This document shows, piece by piece, positions 12,103-24,833 of a stretch of DNA of 64,000 bases. A program made the translations under genes and the position numbers. Numbering within the stretch: position 1 is the first letter of the stretch; every line of letters begins with the position of its first letter. The DNA comes from Clitopilus passeckerianus (taxonomy: Eukaryota > Basidiomycota > Agaricomycetes > Agaricales > Entolomataceae). The DNA is taken from assembly GCA_944990035.1 (NCBI GenBank), contig CALYLX010000124.1, positions 310,001-374,000 on the forward strand, read 5' to 3'. Under the pieces are notes generated by a model, which saw only the letters and a list, made by a program, of their open reading frames with translations, had not been told where the DNA came from and did no database searches.

Positions 12103-14220
12103 ATGGCACTTGCATGGATTATCAAGACCTTTGCCTGCTTTTCTCTTGCTTTCCTCATCGCGAGGCTTGTTTCGTGGAGCGAAAAGCTCAAGCAACTTCC
12201 TCCAGGACCTCCGAAATTGCCCTTCATCGGTAATCTATTCAACATGCCAAAGGGATTGTACTGGGTTAAGTTCGTCGAAATTGGAAAGCAATATGGTGCG
12301 CGTCTGCTGGAACCAGGTTGAAGCCAGAGTAACACTGTACCTGCAGACTCCGAAATCATTCAGCTGAGCGCCTTGGGACATTCAATCGTTGTCTTGAACT
12401 CGTATCGAGTTGCGCAGGATCTACTTGACAAGAGGTCGGCCATATACTCCAGCAGGTATACAGACCTCCTTCTTTTCTTCACTCGGGCTAAAGAATACAG
12501 GGCCTCATCTATCATGATAAACGAGTTGTGAGTCACCCCCTGCTCGTGCAAGCTACTCAGGCTCAGGGCTTTCAGATGCAAATGTAACATTTGGCTGGCT
12601 TTCAAGGGCTATGGCGACTTATGGAGAGTGTCTCGTCGAATGCTCACGAAGCACATTGGGCCAGGTAATACGAGCCTCTATCAACCCAGAGAGGTCTTCT
12701 ACACTCGTCGCTTCCTCACTCAATTACTTGCCAAACCGGAGGACTTCCGTCGTTACATCTACGAGTGAGTTATTATTTCGATACACTGGCAGACCATCTC
12801 AAGTGATTATTAGACTTCTCGGTTCCATCAGCGTCTCGATGGCCTACGGCATCAAGACTCGCCCTGTGGATGACCCATACATCAAGACTTCAGAAGAGAC
12901 TGCAGTTATGATTACCAAGGCGGCGGTTCAGCTCTGGTCGGTAGACATCATACCCGCCCTGAAATACCTCCCTCGGTGGTTTCCAGGTCCAACCTTTCAG
13001 AGGGTTGGAGCCATTACTTCAGATCAGCTCATTAGCTCGAGGGACACGTTGTTTGAAACCGGGAGACAGTTGATGGTGACTATTCTTCTTCTCGGCCGTA
13101 GACGTAGTTTAAGCTTCCATACAGGATACACAACATTTTTCCCCGTCATTTATATCGGAGGCTATTCAGGAGCTTGGGGGTGCGGGTGGTACGGAGGCGG
13201 ACCTCGTAAAGGATGTTGCGAGCATGATCTACTTTGGTAATGCCACTCACTCTAGATATCACTCGAGGCTTATACTCTGCGCAGCGGCAATGGACACGTC
13301 GTTATCCGTTCTCAACTCGTTTTTCCTAGCCATGGTCTGCCATCCTGAAGTGCAGAAGAAGTTGCAACAAGAGTTGGATATTGCGCTCGATGGTAAACTA
13401 CCAGAACACAAAGACATCGCTTCATTACCCTACCTCACGGCTGTGACGTTGGAAGTTCTTCGGTAAGTGATTAAGCTCTACACCTCTTTTCTACCATCGT
13501 TGCTCACTTCCTCTTTGCTCTAGCTGGAACCCTGCTGCGCCATGCGGTAAGCTTTCACAACCCTGTGAGATGGTCTTGGCGCTTATTTCGAACCATTTTC
13601 ACCAGGTCTGCCGCATGCAGTTACGGAGGACGATGAATACGAGGGATATCATATCCCGAAAGATTCTATCGTGATGGCCAACCAATGGTATGAACTACTG
13701 CAAGTCGGCGGGTTTAGGTGATTAGCTGACTTTGGTTGTAAGGGCTATGCTTCACGATCCAACCGTTTATCCCAACCCATCTGAATTCAAGCCTGAGCGA
13801 TTCCTCAAAGATGGGAAAATCGATGATTCCGTTCAGAGCCCCATAGATATTGCATTTGGCTTCGGCAGGAGGTATTAAACTTATGTTACATAGCATTAGC
13901 GTTCTAAGCTGACATCACCACAGGATTTGCCCGGGGCAACAAATTGCGCCTACAACCGTCAAGCTGACTATGGCGGCTGTGTTGATCACGTTCAATATCA
14001 ACAAGAAGACTGACGCTAACGGAAAGGTAATTGAACCTAAGGCCGATTACACGTTTGCGTTGATCAGGTAAGTCCGACATTTCTAGTGGCTATAAACCCA
14101 ACAATCTGACGATATCCTAGTCAACCTAACGATTTCCCCTGCGATATCAAGCCTAGGACTCGTCAGGCAGTTGAAGCAATCACCACTTGGGCCGCCGCAG
14201 AGGGTGACATGCCACCCTAG
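12103..14220 (+). CDS. Cytochrome P450 monooxygenase
   Basis: Microsomal haem-thiolate oxygenase, probably oxidising the product of the neighbouring terpene synthase (inferred from position). I resolve twelve exons giving 515 residues in one frame. Visible features: N-terminal anchor (MALAW...ARLVSW); proline hinge LPPGPPKLPFIGN; helix-C-like GYGDLWRVSRRML; I-helix FAAMDTS (297-303), where Ala replaces the usual Gly of AGxDT; ExxR as EVLR (354-357); PERF at the meander; haem loop FGFGRRICPG with Cys437. The size and motif order are those of intact fungal P450s. One mini-exon of 23 nt (13524-13546) and one of 27 nt (12501-12527) are needed. The CYP family is not assigned. The start at 12103 fits the anchor; the stop is TAG at 14218. 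Confidence 0.93.
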
Positions 14221-14688
14221 GATGAGATGGGGATTTCTGTTATCTTTGGATCGTGTGTAGTGAATTTAGATTCGAATAAATCATGTACCAACATCGTGGC
14301 TGTAGCGAAGCACGTATATAGGTGCTCAAATATCCATCCAGGTGGTCTTTCCCGTATTGAAACACGTTCTGGCCAAGTCTGACGCGTCCTGCACACAGAC
14401 AAACGCGTCGCCTTCGGAGTCTCGACCTCAGCTTTAAGTTTTAGGCGCGTCAGAAACGCGCATCACGTGCCAGTTTGCTTGCCCCATCAGGAAGCTGCAA
14501 AACCGAGCCGAGTAACGTCGCCTCATATTCATTCCCAGTTCCAAAGATGGTCTCGTCCGGTAGGCTTTCTTCCTGGGACTTAGGAGCTTTCGTACTTGCT
14601 CTGACAACGAGCCATAGCCTGTAGTAGCTTCCTCAAGGCACTCGTAACGTCGGGTGGCGCATAAAGCTCTCGAACCATTCCAAGATCT
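14221..14688. other. Intergenic, P450 to small membrane protein
   Basis: 468 nt containing the 3' region of the P450 and the promoter of the next plus-strand gene. Nothing else was recognised. Confidence 0.5.
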
Positions 14689-15316
14689 ATGGCGACAAAT
14701 CCTGGCTGGTCTCAAGTATGCGTGAGCATACCAACCCCGCAACTAGTGGAGGATATGGCAAAAGAGCTATACGCTGATAGTGAGTGCTGCCTGCCCGCGA
14801 CTATTTGCCTTTCTGACCGATATCGTTCGTCCACAGCCGTTGCAAAGTATCCGATACCCAGTGCCATCACCTTGCTGGCTTGGTCGTACTTCCCGGAAGC
14901 GCCCTTTACAGTGGGGTACTTTGTCTTCTTGAGGACACCTGTGAACACCTATAAGCGCATCCTGAGATTGATTGGCTTCAACAAAGACGGTGTTGCTCCC
15001 GGTATGGCAAAGTACTCCACTTCCCGTCGTCGGTTTTCTTACCCTCGCCACAGATAGCTGGGCCGCCCGTTATCAGAGCTACATTTATGGAGCAAACACA
15101 CCCCAGGGTAGTCTTTTCTCAAGAGCACAGTCATACCAGTCATACGGTGCACTTGACGAATGGAGAAGGGCGTACCAGCTGCATCGAGCAGACGCAGAAG
15201 TGCTTGCAGCCCCGGAACGTACGGAGGAAAGGGGTCGATTTATGAAAGGTTTCGGTTGGACTCTGTTCTTTGCTTCGGTCGCTATATTTTTCAACACCCT
15301 TGCCAAAGCGACGTAG
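14689..15316 (+). CDS. Small predicted membrane protein, unknown
   Basis: Family not recognised. By eye it has four exons separated by three short introns: one starting GTATGC or GTGAGC near 14716 and ending GTGGAG at about 14754, one GTGAGTGC...CCACAG, and one GTATGG...CCACAG near 15001-15052. The product is about 175 residues. The middle has two hydrophobic stretches (IPSAITLLAWSYFPEAPF, VGYFVFLRTPV) followed by a basic amphipathic part. The C-terminus is a probable transmembrane helix (FGWTLFFASVAIFFNTLAKA) that ends at the stop, like a tail anchor. It lies on the same strand 0.47 kb after the P450 and could belong to the terpenoid locus, but there is no functional evidence. The first splice junction has two equally good choices. 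Confidence 0.55.
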
Positions 15317-16252
15317 GATACTGTGCATATTGGATTCCCCCGCTGCTGGTCGACCCTTTAACTTCCTGCTTGTAGCCCAGCCAAAGCCCAGGAAGGGCCA
15401 CCACTTTTTCAATATTGTTGACTTAAATAAGCGGCATGATTAATCATTTATACCCTCGGTATCGAATAAGAACATCGGCCTTTCAAAGTTGGACTCTAAT
15501 TGAATGAATTTACGTAAAAGTGTTTCGAGATTCTCCACGCTAACCATCGTGCGATACTGGTATTAGGACTCGGCTTCGATACCGCGCGCTACGGCAATTC
15601 TGCTACAGGGAACTCGGCAATGCAGGCTTGATTAGCCACTGATATGATATGTTACTGAAATATCACCAGCCTGACGTGTTTCATGCACTGTAACCACATG
15701 CATGGAGGGCTCTGAGGGTTCTGAAGGCACAAAATCTACGAGCTATTGAAACATAATTCACAGAAGGGCCTACAACGGAGAAACCGCCACACTTCTTCCT
15801 TGGAAAGTCGCTTCCCGCTTGCTTTAATGCTTTGATCAGAATTGACATCACAGTGCATTTCCTGACCAGAAAGCCCGCCACCCGCCAGGCACCAGTCCCT
15901 GCACCCAGGGTCTCCTATGGTGAATCATGGCAAATCCCAGCCTATAACCCCTTCCTCAGGTCTAAACGACCCTCCAGTTAGCAGGGTTGTTCACGCGAAA
16001 TACCTGGGATGTTGGGGTAGATTCACCGGTTCGATCGCCCGCCAATACGAAATTCCATGATTTATCAAATTTCCTCAGCTTCCGCTGGCAGCGACCACAC
16101 CATCACATCGCGGCGCACGATGCTATAAACATCGATGGTCCTTATCATGATACGCCTCTTTTCCCGTCTACGTTGTTGCTTCTGTCCCTTCCCCCGTCCA
16201 GCCTTGACCAGGGCGCGTATAAGAAGCTACGGGGCTCTTGAACCCATCAAAA
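15317..16252. other. Intergenic
   Basis: About 0.94 kb between two plus-strand genes with no ORF of convincing composition. The promoter of the next gene is expected near 16200. Confidence 0.5.
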
Positions 16253-18086
16253 ATGTCGACTACGCGGTTAGTGTTGACTTTTTAGACCAAGGCGAGCTCT
16301 TTCTGACTTTCCAAACAGTCTAGTCAAGCAAAACTCGTTTGAGTCTGGAAAGAAGCGGGGACATGTTCGAATGGGTACCTTTGGCCCATGGAATCCTGAA
16401 ATCTACGACGGGATGTTCCCAAGCGAACACTATCCTCCCTCCAAAATCTGGGCTCGTGAAACTCCTCATTATAGTCGTTCAACCAATCCAACTTCCTCAC
16501 GACATAAAACACGCTCCGAAAACCGCGTCGAGCAGCCTCCATCTGTGGCACCAGCTCCCGAATCAGGACGGGAAGACCACCATCGGAGAAGCTTCGGCAT
16601 TCCGGAGCAGCACCAGTCTCATTCGAAGGTGCCTACTTCGAGGCAGTTTTCAAGCCTGAGGGATGATATGGGAGGGTCTGAAATCGTGGGGGATGGTCGC
16701 ATTCGCACCCTATCCAGTATCTCACAGACATCGGCATCAGCAAAGCCTTCAAGACCAGAACCTCAGACTTCCAGCTCAAAACCTCGGGCAGCCATAGACG
16801 GTCTGGCTTCGTCTTCCACCAGCTCTACTACTAGCCTCTCGTGGGCCTCGCGGTCTGCTGGAGGGAGCCCTTCGTCTACCCCGGAAAAACGCCTCCAGAT
16901 CCCTACGTCGGCCAATGGCCCGTCTCCCGAAGTTTTATCCAGAACCCTCCCGGAGCCGACGAGGATAAGACCAACGCAGCTTCCAGATGGCCCCCGACCT
17001 CGAAACCCGCCGTCGCAAGCACCTTCCGGAGACATAAGCATCTCAATTCCTGCCCAGCGTCCTCGGCGCCCACAGACGGAACCATTGGACCATCGTTTGT
17101 CACCGGTGGTACCACCGACTATCTCATTGCTGGAGCGAACGCCCTCCCCCCCTTCTCGTCGATTGACTATACTCCTCCCTGAAGCCTCGTCATGGAGAAT
17201 TCGCACAAATTCAAGGCCCTCGACACCAGTCCGCCCTCTTCCTATTATAATCAACAATAAAACTCGGACTTCGACCCCGTCTCCACGTTCTCCTCGCACA
17301 GTCAACGGTGTGCCAACCAACCCCCGCGCCCCGGAACCAAAAATGTCTTTAAAGCACCCACGCAGCGCAGAAAATATCAGCAGGCCCCAATCTCCAATTC
17401 GGACAAGTTCACCAGGCCCACCACCCTCATTTACCAACCCCTTCGCATCCTCTAGACCCATACCTATTCCGAGGCTAGACACCTCGATGCATCTACATAC
17501 GGAGCAAAGTCCTCCATCAAGTTCACATCCTTTTGAAGCTACCTTCCTGCACTCACCAACCTCAGAGATTGGCCCTTCAGCGACATTCTCAGATGGGCCA
17601 ACTTTTACCAACCCCTTCGCACCGTCACCACGATCTGCTAGGAGAACAGCTCCAAGGGTGCTGACTGGTCCTCGTCTTCGAAATGGAACGTCATCACCAA
17701 GTCCCCGGTCGCCCATATCTCCGATTTCTGCTTCAGGTCCGGGTGTATCACCTTCCAAATCTCCACTGCAACTGCCTATTACACCAACCCGTCACGCCAC
17801 CTCTCCACTTCCAAGGAGAACGTCTTTACAAGTACCCGCCGACCTAGGCGCAGCGAATGCATTTCGGAAAACATCACTGCCGAATTGTCTTGACACTATA
17901 TCTGAAGGCATAGCTTCGCAACCTAAGGAGCAGTATACCTCGCAGCTCAATGAGCAATATGCAAGCTGGGGTCGATCGAGTGCAACATTGGTTGAACCCA
18001 CTGTCAGGCCCCCGACATTCCAGGAGCAACGGGTGGATTCGAGGAAATGGCCGCAGAAGATTGATCCTGCAAGGGATCTTCCTTGA
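16253..18086 (+). CDS. Pro/Ser-rich disordered protein, unknown
   Basis: 593 residues in two exons. The first exon is only 14 nt (MSTT plus two bases of an Arg codon; 16253-16266), then an intron of 52 nt (16267-16318) and one long exon. The reading frame continues upstream of the ATG at 16371 without interruption through this junction (LVKQNSFESGKKRGHVR), which supports the earlier start. The N-terminal 40 residues (GTFGPWNPEIYDGMFPSE) look ordered and may be the conserved part. The remainder is almost entirely Pro, Ser, Thr and Arg, with repeated SPSPRSP-like stretches and two FTNPFA motifs (a third of these is split), probably intrinsically disordered with many proline-directed phosphorylation sites. 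There are no domains or membrane segments. A 331-codon open frame on the opposite strand is a compositional shadow. Confidence 0.75.
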
Positions 18087-18246
18087 AGGAAACATACTTT
18101 ATTCACTACCACATCGTTGCGGCCAATATCCGCCCTAATGATAGCAAAATGTTAGATATATACTCAATCTATTCTTCTGTACTACCATCTCTAATAGAAA
18201 ACAAATTATGATTTAACTTATACGTTTCCTTTCGATTCCAAAGTCT

Positions 18247-19961
<1,715 letters not shown>

Positions 19962-21038
19962 ACTCTAGCGTCGTCGACAGCAATAACGAGTGACTCGACG
20001 ATGTTCAGAGAATTTGAAGGAATCAGATGGTGTTGTCGCTAAGATGCGAAATCTGCAATATTCTCGGATATGGTAGCTTGATCGCATCGGATCCGACAAG
20101 GCCGATCTAATCAGCCGATCCGAACGCTTGGGTTCAAACCTTGATGGGAGCAGTCTTTTTTTCCTGCCGTTCGTGTCTCTCAACCTCAACGTTTCTTACA
20201 ATCCGGAGTGCTTCCACAAAAATAATGGGAAATACAAGCAATTTCTCGAATCGCTACTACCAAAAGCTGCAGTCGAAATCGTTCATGGTACAAACTCTGG
20301 AATTCTCATCTCGTACAAGTCCAAGTGGCAACACGCTCGTTGGCCAGCGGACCTGGTCGTAATCACTCAGAGGACAAAGTACACTCGTCATATCGTCTAC
20401 ATGTCCTCGGTTGAACCATAGTTCCTGGCGCGATGTCAGCTTCCATCTCCGGTGGGAGTACTTGGCATCCGTGTCAGCTGCATTTGTCATCTCTCTGATA
20501 CCGGCCTGTTCTCTGTTTGTATAAATGGGAAGTAAAAATCCCCTCACCGGCATGACTTGCGCGGGGGGAAAAGCCACGACGAGAAGCGAGGTACTTCATG
20601 GTCGTTTGGTTGGTCGGGCCCGATGGTGGGGCAGTCGTTCCTTGCAGGCTTATACAGAGTACTAGAAGTGTGGTTTACATTTCATTTCTGGCTAGTGCTT
20701 CTTGAGTATCGCCCCCGGACACGAGGGTGATTACAAAGACTCCTCCCTTGGGAAGCCTCAGTGAACTCGTGCCCCGTCTCGTAAAGAACAACAATTAATC
20801 ATTACGACAAAACTATCTGACAAGTATGGTTTTAAAGTCTGTGTACTGTGTTCCTAGGGATCGAGATATTAAATGAATGGAAGACGCTGCTTTGATTGGG
20901 AGTAAGTATTTATAAAGGTTTAACAATTAAGACCTGTGGGCAACCTGTAGGGTGTAGAGATGTCCGCTTAAACGCAATGTTTAGGCAGCTAATGAACGTT
21001 TCCGCAGACTACGGCATATCCAGATGAGATATAACACA

Positions 21039-21535
21039 TCAGGTACCATGGCGGATAGCATCAGTCCGGCTATCGCGGCTGGCTGGAGGGGAGCGCCCTG
21101 GAGTGCGTTCTGCGACCGGAGCACCAGCTCTAGCGCTACAAACACGAAAAGAACAACGGTCCTGAGGTCGAATTAGTCTTTGGCGGACCGATTGCACAAG
21201 AAATACCCATACCATAATATGGCTGCCGGAGTCGAAGACATGGCGAGCCAAACTGTGGAGAGAGGATGGTGGGAGTGGGCCTTAGAACGTAGTACTCTCA
21301 GGAAGGTAGACGGCAAGAATCATTTTGGGTGGCTTACCAGGTTCTCCATGACGAATGACAGGCGGCGAATTTGGGGACCAATTGAAATATGGAAGACTGC
21401 CAGATGGACTGCACACATAATACAACGACTGACAAGGATTGGAGCTAGGATTGTGCTGCGGACGTTGACATTAACGCTTATAGCACAGAAGATCGGGATG
21501 GCAAGTCTATTAGGAGGTAAGTGTTCTGTAAGATA
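21039..21535 (-). CDS. Possible membrane-protein exons, unresolved
   Basis: On the minus strand an exon reads as hydrophobic sequence (IPIFCAISVNVNVRSTILAP, then ILVSRCIMCAVHLAVF) and ends MENL before a good donor GTAAGC. The acceptor CTCCACAG lies about 80 nt further on, followed by a short open frame. The composition resembles the last helix and tail of multi-spanning hypothetical proteins common in mushrooms, but neither the start nor the upstream exons could be placed. It may be a fragment. Confidence 0.22.
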
Positions 21536-21557
21536 GAAATCTCGGGAGAAAAAAAAT

Positions 21558-21977
21558 TCACGTTAGGAATCCAAAGAAGAATCGTCTCGCACGCTTCTCG
21601 TGCTTTTTGAGACGAGATTCCCAGTTTTGTCGTACTCTCAGGAGAGGTATAGGAATGGTGTCGAAACTTGCACTGTCGTCGTCGAAATCCGAGAGGTCGA
21701 GTGCAATTCTAGTGTTATTTCTCCACTGTTCATAGTCATGCAGTAGGCCCTTTGCCTCTTTTATCACGGGCCGTGCCTTTCCGTGCATACAATACGGCAA
21801 AGAGAGCAAAACTGCAGAGGAAAACAAGCGTAAAACTTGAGCTGGGACCTGGTGCAAGACTTTGATTGCTGCAATGGACCACGCGAGAATGACCTCCCTG
21901 ATGGTGGGTGTATGAGCAGAAGCTCGTTGTACAAGCCTGATACGTCGGACGTACGAGATTGTTTCAACCATGGGCAT
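21558..21977 (-). CDS. Small hypothetical protein
   Basis: 139-codon open frame starting at an ATG. The first half is mildly hydrophobic (VILAWSIAAIKVLHQVPAQV). The second half looks protein-like and charged (LLHDYEQWRNNTR, LDLSDFDDDSASF, ESRLKKHEKRARRF). No family was recognised; it could be a real single-exon gene or chance. Confidence 0.22.
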   Translation of the reverse strand: MPMVETISYVRRIRLVQRASAHTPTIREVILAWSIAAIKVLHQVPAQVLRLFSSAVLLSLPYCMHGKARPVIKEAKGLLHDYEQWRNNTRIALDLSDFDDDSASFDTIPIPLLRVRQNWESRLKKHEKRARRFFFGFLT

Positions 21978-23277
21978 TTCTATTTCAACGACGCGCAGAG
22001 GTGGTTATTAACAGGTGATTTTTGATAGGTCGAGGTGAGGAGTGACAGCTGGACCGTACTTCCAAGAGTGGCACTTTATACCGGAGTCATCGTGGCTGAC
22101 TGGTCATGAAATACTCAGGAACATTTCCGGTGTCGACTTAGAAGTCTTCTTGTGATCTGAGTTCTGAATTTCGGGAGAAGCTTCCTCGAAGAAAGAGGAA
22201 TACACGGCCTGCGGCTAGCGCAATATATTGCCCCACCCTGGCCGACTCGTCTTCTTTGCATCAATATGCCGGCAACCGAGCGGGGATCCATGATTGATCA
22301 AGATCCCAAGGAAATGTTCCGCATGGCAGCAGATCAGGCTCCCAGGCTCACATTATATCTTATGCTGATTATTATACATCCATGGTGAATGGCAAAGAAT
22401 ACGTGGTACGGTTTTGATTAGAATCCACATACACGAGCAAAATCAGGCCAAGCTTCTGAGGACCTCTTGAAGGCTGTGGTGATGACAACTTCGAATGGAA
22501 GTGAAGCAGAGAGAACACGAGTGAGCGAGGTCCTGTCCGGCATTTAAAGTGCAAACAGGAGGGGTAACGAGGGGTCGCAAGGTGCATCATCCATCTCCAA
22601 CGTATTTAAGCGAGGAACCGGAGGCTTTGACGCCAGAGTAGGAGATGAGTTTCCAGAAGCTAATAGAAGATGGGGGGTCACTGCATCTGATACAGCTGTC
22701 TTCGGTGCTGTGTTTTGTCTAGGATGTCTGGCAGGTCGGTGGAAGAGAATGGAAAGTTCGATGTTCTGACGACAACGCTCGGTTTGATCGAGATTTGATC
22801 GTGGCGGCATTGCATAGCTAATTTATTCTTGGAATACTTCCAATTTGTTCATCTCCGTAAACGCAGCTCTCAGAGAGTTCCTGCCAGAACGTTGAGTAAC
22901 ATTGACCCATGTCAAGGCCCGATCTCGATCAAGGGCGTGTGAAACAAACCACCGACCGAGCAAAAAATATTTGTAGGTAAGGCCCAAGAATTCTTTAGAG
23001 ACTAAGGCCTAAGGGTTGGCACACCTGATGAGTGGAGCTGATGGCGCTGACACGACAACGTCAACTTCGCTTGAGAGGCTGGCTGTGTTTGGCGCTGATA
23101 GGCGCTTGTTTTATGGCCCAATGCGGTGATTACGTAGCCTCCCTGTTGTGGCTCTCTGCCAGTGGACCATCCAAGTTACCTCCAAATCCTGAATCAAAGG
23201 GTCCGTACTTCAGTTTCTTCCCTCGTATCTGATTTGCAGGATATTCAACCATATTTGAATGAACGTAGGAGCGCCAG

Positions 23278-23751
23278 ATGTCCTTTAGCTCCAAACCCCT
23301 TCAGGAGCGCCCTCTAAACCGTGCAATCCGACGAAATCCGGCAATATTCGGAGTACCTTTCGTACTGCTCATGGTAGCAGCTTCCTATGGCCTCACGACA
23401 TTCACGCAAACGCGGTACGAGCTGCATGACCAGAAAGTCAAGAACGTACGTTGCTCTATCTCCGGACGTGGGGCGAGATGACTAATTGGATAATCTGTTC
23501 GTCAGGTGTCGAAAGAGCAGGAATTGAATCTCAAGAAGGACAGGAGGAAGGTGGATATTAGGGAGGAGTATTTCGTGAGTGGGCCTGGGTTCCGTTTGTC
23601 ATTCGGTTGCTTATGAACGTGCACTTTCTAGCGACTAAGTGCTGCAGCTGATGAAGACTGGGAACCTAAACGGATACAGCGGCCAAAGGGTGTACCAGAA
23701 TGGGGAGTTCCTCCGGCAGAACCTACTCCTCCAACCCCCAGCAGCTCGTGA
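23278..23751 (+). CDS. COX16: Cytochrome c oxidase assembly protein Cox16
   Basis: Inner mitochondrial membrane protein needed for assembly of cytochrome c oxidase (Cox1/Cox2 maturation in the family). Three exons (23278-23445, 23506-23574, 23632-23751) total 357 nt, giving 118 residues. The sequence follows the family closely: a basic N-terminus (PLNRAIRRNPAIFGVPF), one transmembrane helix (FVLLMVAASYGLTTF), then TQTRYELHDQKVKN, VSKEQELNLKKDRRKVDIRE and DWEPKRIQRPKGVPEWGVPP. Length, topology and all conserved blocks are present. It converges on ATP18, another mitochondrial inner-membrane protein. Confidence 0.95.
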
Positions 23752-24178
23752 CCCTTGAAACTGCATGGCTGGAAGACAGCTTAACCGTTGGATATCGGCA
23801 TTTGTATCATATAGCAAGCAGAAGTGATATCGTGTATTAGTTTATTGCAATTTAATTCGAGTTCTCATACGTTCGGTGCTGGTCTTCGAGCTTCAAGTTG
23901 GAGCTCCCTCATGCCTCACGTGCGCGCACTATTCACGGCCAGCTCAGTGACATCTTACATTGTATGGAGGATTCGTCAATGGACAGGCAGCCTGCGCTGG
24001 GCCTGTCGCGTAGCCCTCCCAGAAACTCGGGATGTTGACTTGATAATACTCGGGTGGTAACGCAGTCCCGGCGGCAGAATGAAGAGGAGCGGTTTGAATG
24101 CTGACTTAGATTGAACCAGAACTCTATGCTTCGACAACACGGGATGATACACGTTCGACCACAGATAGTAAACTCCTT
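23752..24178. other. Convergent 3' region COX16 / ATP18
   Basis: 427 nt between two converging stop codons. No gene was recognised; both 3' UTRs are expected here. Confidence 0.5.
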
Positions 24179-24498
24179 CTAATGCAGCGACTCCTTAGCA
24201 AGCTGGGCAGCGTACGGGTTGCGCTTGTCGTTCCTCCATTGCTCGGCTGTTCAGAAGATGGAAAGATTTAGCATGAAAATGTCGGAACATGTGAAGAGCA
24301 CGTACACCGAATGCCGCTCTCCTGAGCAAGGTTGACGAGGTACAATGTAATGCCTCCAGCAATCGCGAAGGGCCAGAGAGGCCTAGCGACCTGTTTTTCC
24401 AAAACACAAACTCCCGAATTAGCCAACCATTCCTACGTCTGTATGGAAGAAAAAAGACTTGCGGGTGTAGACCACTTGCGGAGACCAAAGAATGCCAT
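24179..24498 (-). CDS. ATP18: ATP synthase subunit i/j (Atp18)
   Basis: Small subunit of the membrane sector of mitochondrial F1Fo-ATP synthase. Three exons (24498-24463, 24390-24306, 24246-24179) total 189 nt, giving 62 residues, close to the family's roughly 60. The reading is MAFFGLRKWSTP, then VARPLWPFAIAGGITLYLVN with the single transmembrane helix, then LAQESGIRSEQWRNDKRNPY and a short tail. This matches the family pattern (FFGLRxWxTPVxxPLWPF, SEExRNDxRNPYA). The first intron (24391-24462) only restores the frame with a GC donor (GCAAGT...AACAG). The second uses GTACGT and is canonical. It is easily missed by gene callers because of its size and the GC-AG intron. Confidence 0.88.
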
Positions 24499-24833
24499 TT
24501 TATTTTTGATTCGGATGAAGAGTTGCCTGGTGAAGAACACCTTTTAGCACCATTTAATATAGTTTCTTTGGGAAAAGAGGCACCTACGAAGGAGAACGAG
24601 TGAGCGGGATGGACGGTGGAGGTGAATATGGTTGGTCGGAAAAGACCGTGTTTGTGTTGGCTTAACTTTGGACTGTGGGAATTAAATTCCAAATTGGGCT
24701 CATCTCTTTCGGCACTGATCATGGCTCAATGAACCGTGACCTCGACAGCTTTCGCATTAACGGCTTTTGACTTTCTGACGCTTTGGTTCTCTGCTATACA
24801 CCCCGGAACTATTTTTGCAAGAATAGCTGAAAG
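24499..24833. promoter_or_regulatory. Divergent promoter ATP18 / VPS11
   Basis: 335 nt between divergent start codons at 24498 and 24834. It is non-coding and should contain both promoters; no defined element was seen. Confidence 0.4.

Larger units (their letters stand above)
19962..23277. other. Low-coding 3.3-kb stretch
   Basis: Between ADE12 and COX16. Most of it has no convincing coding sequence. Two minus-strand open frames (listed separately) are weak candidates. The final part, 22800-23270, must contain the COX16 promoter. No repeats or transposon motifs were recognised. Confidence 0.5.

Noticed and set aside
16763..17758. 331-codon open frame on the minus strand
   Set aside because: It lies antisense to the Pro/Ser-rich protein; its Gly/Val-rich sequence is the compositional mirror of Pro/Ser codons, and it has no motif.
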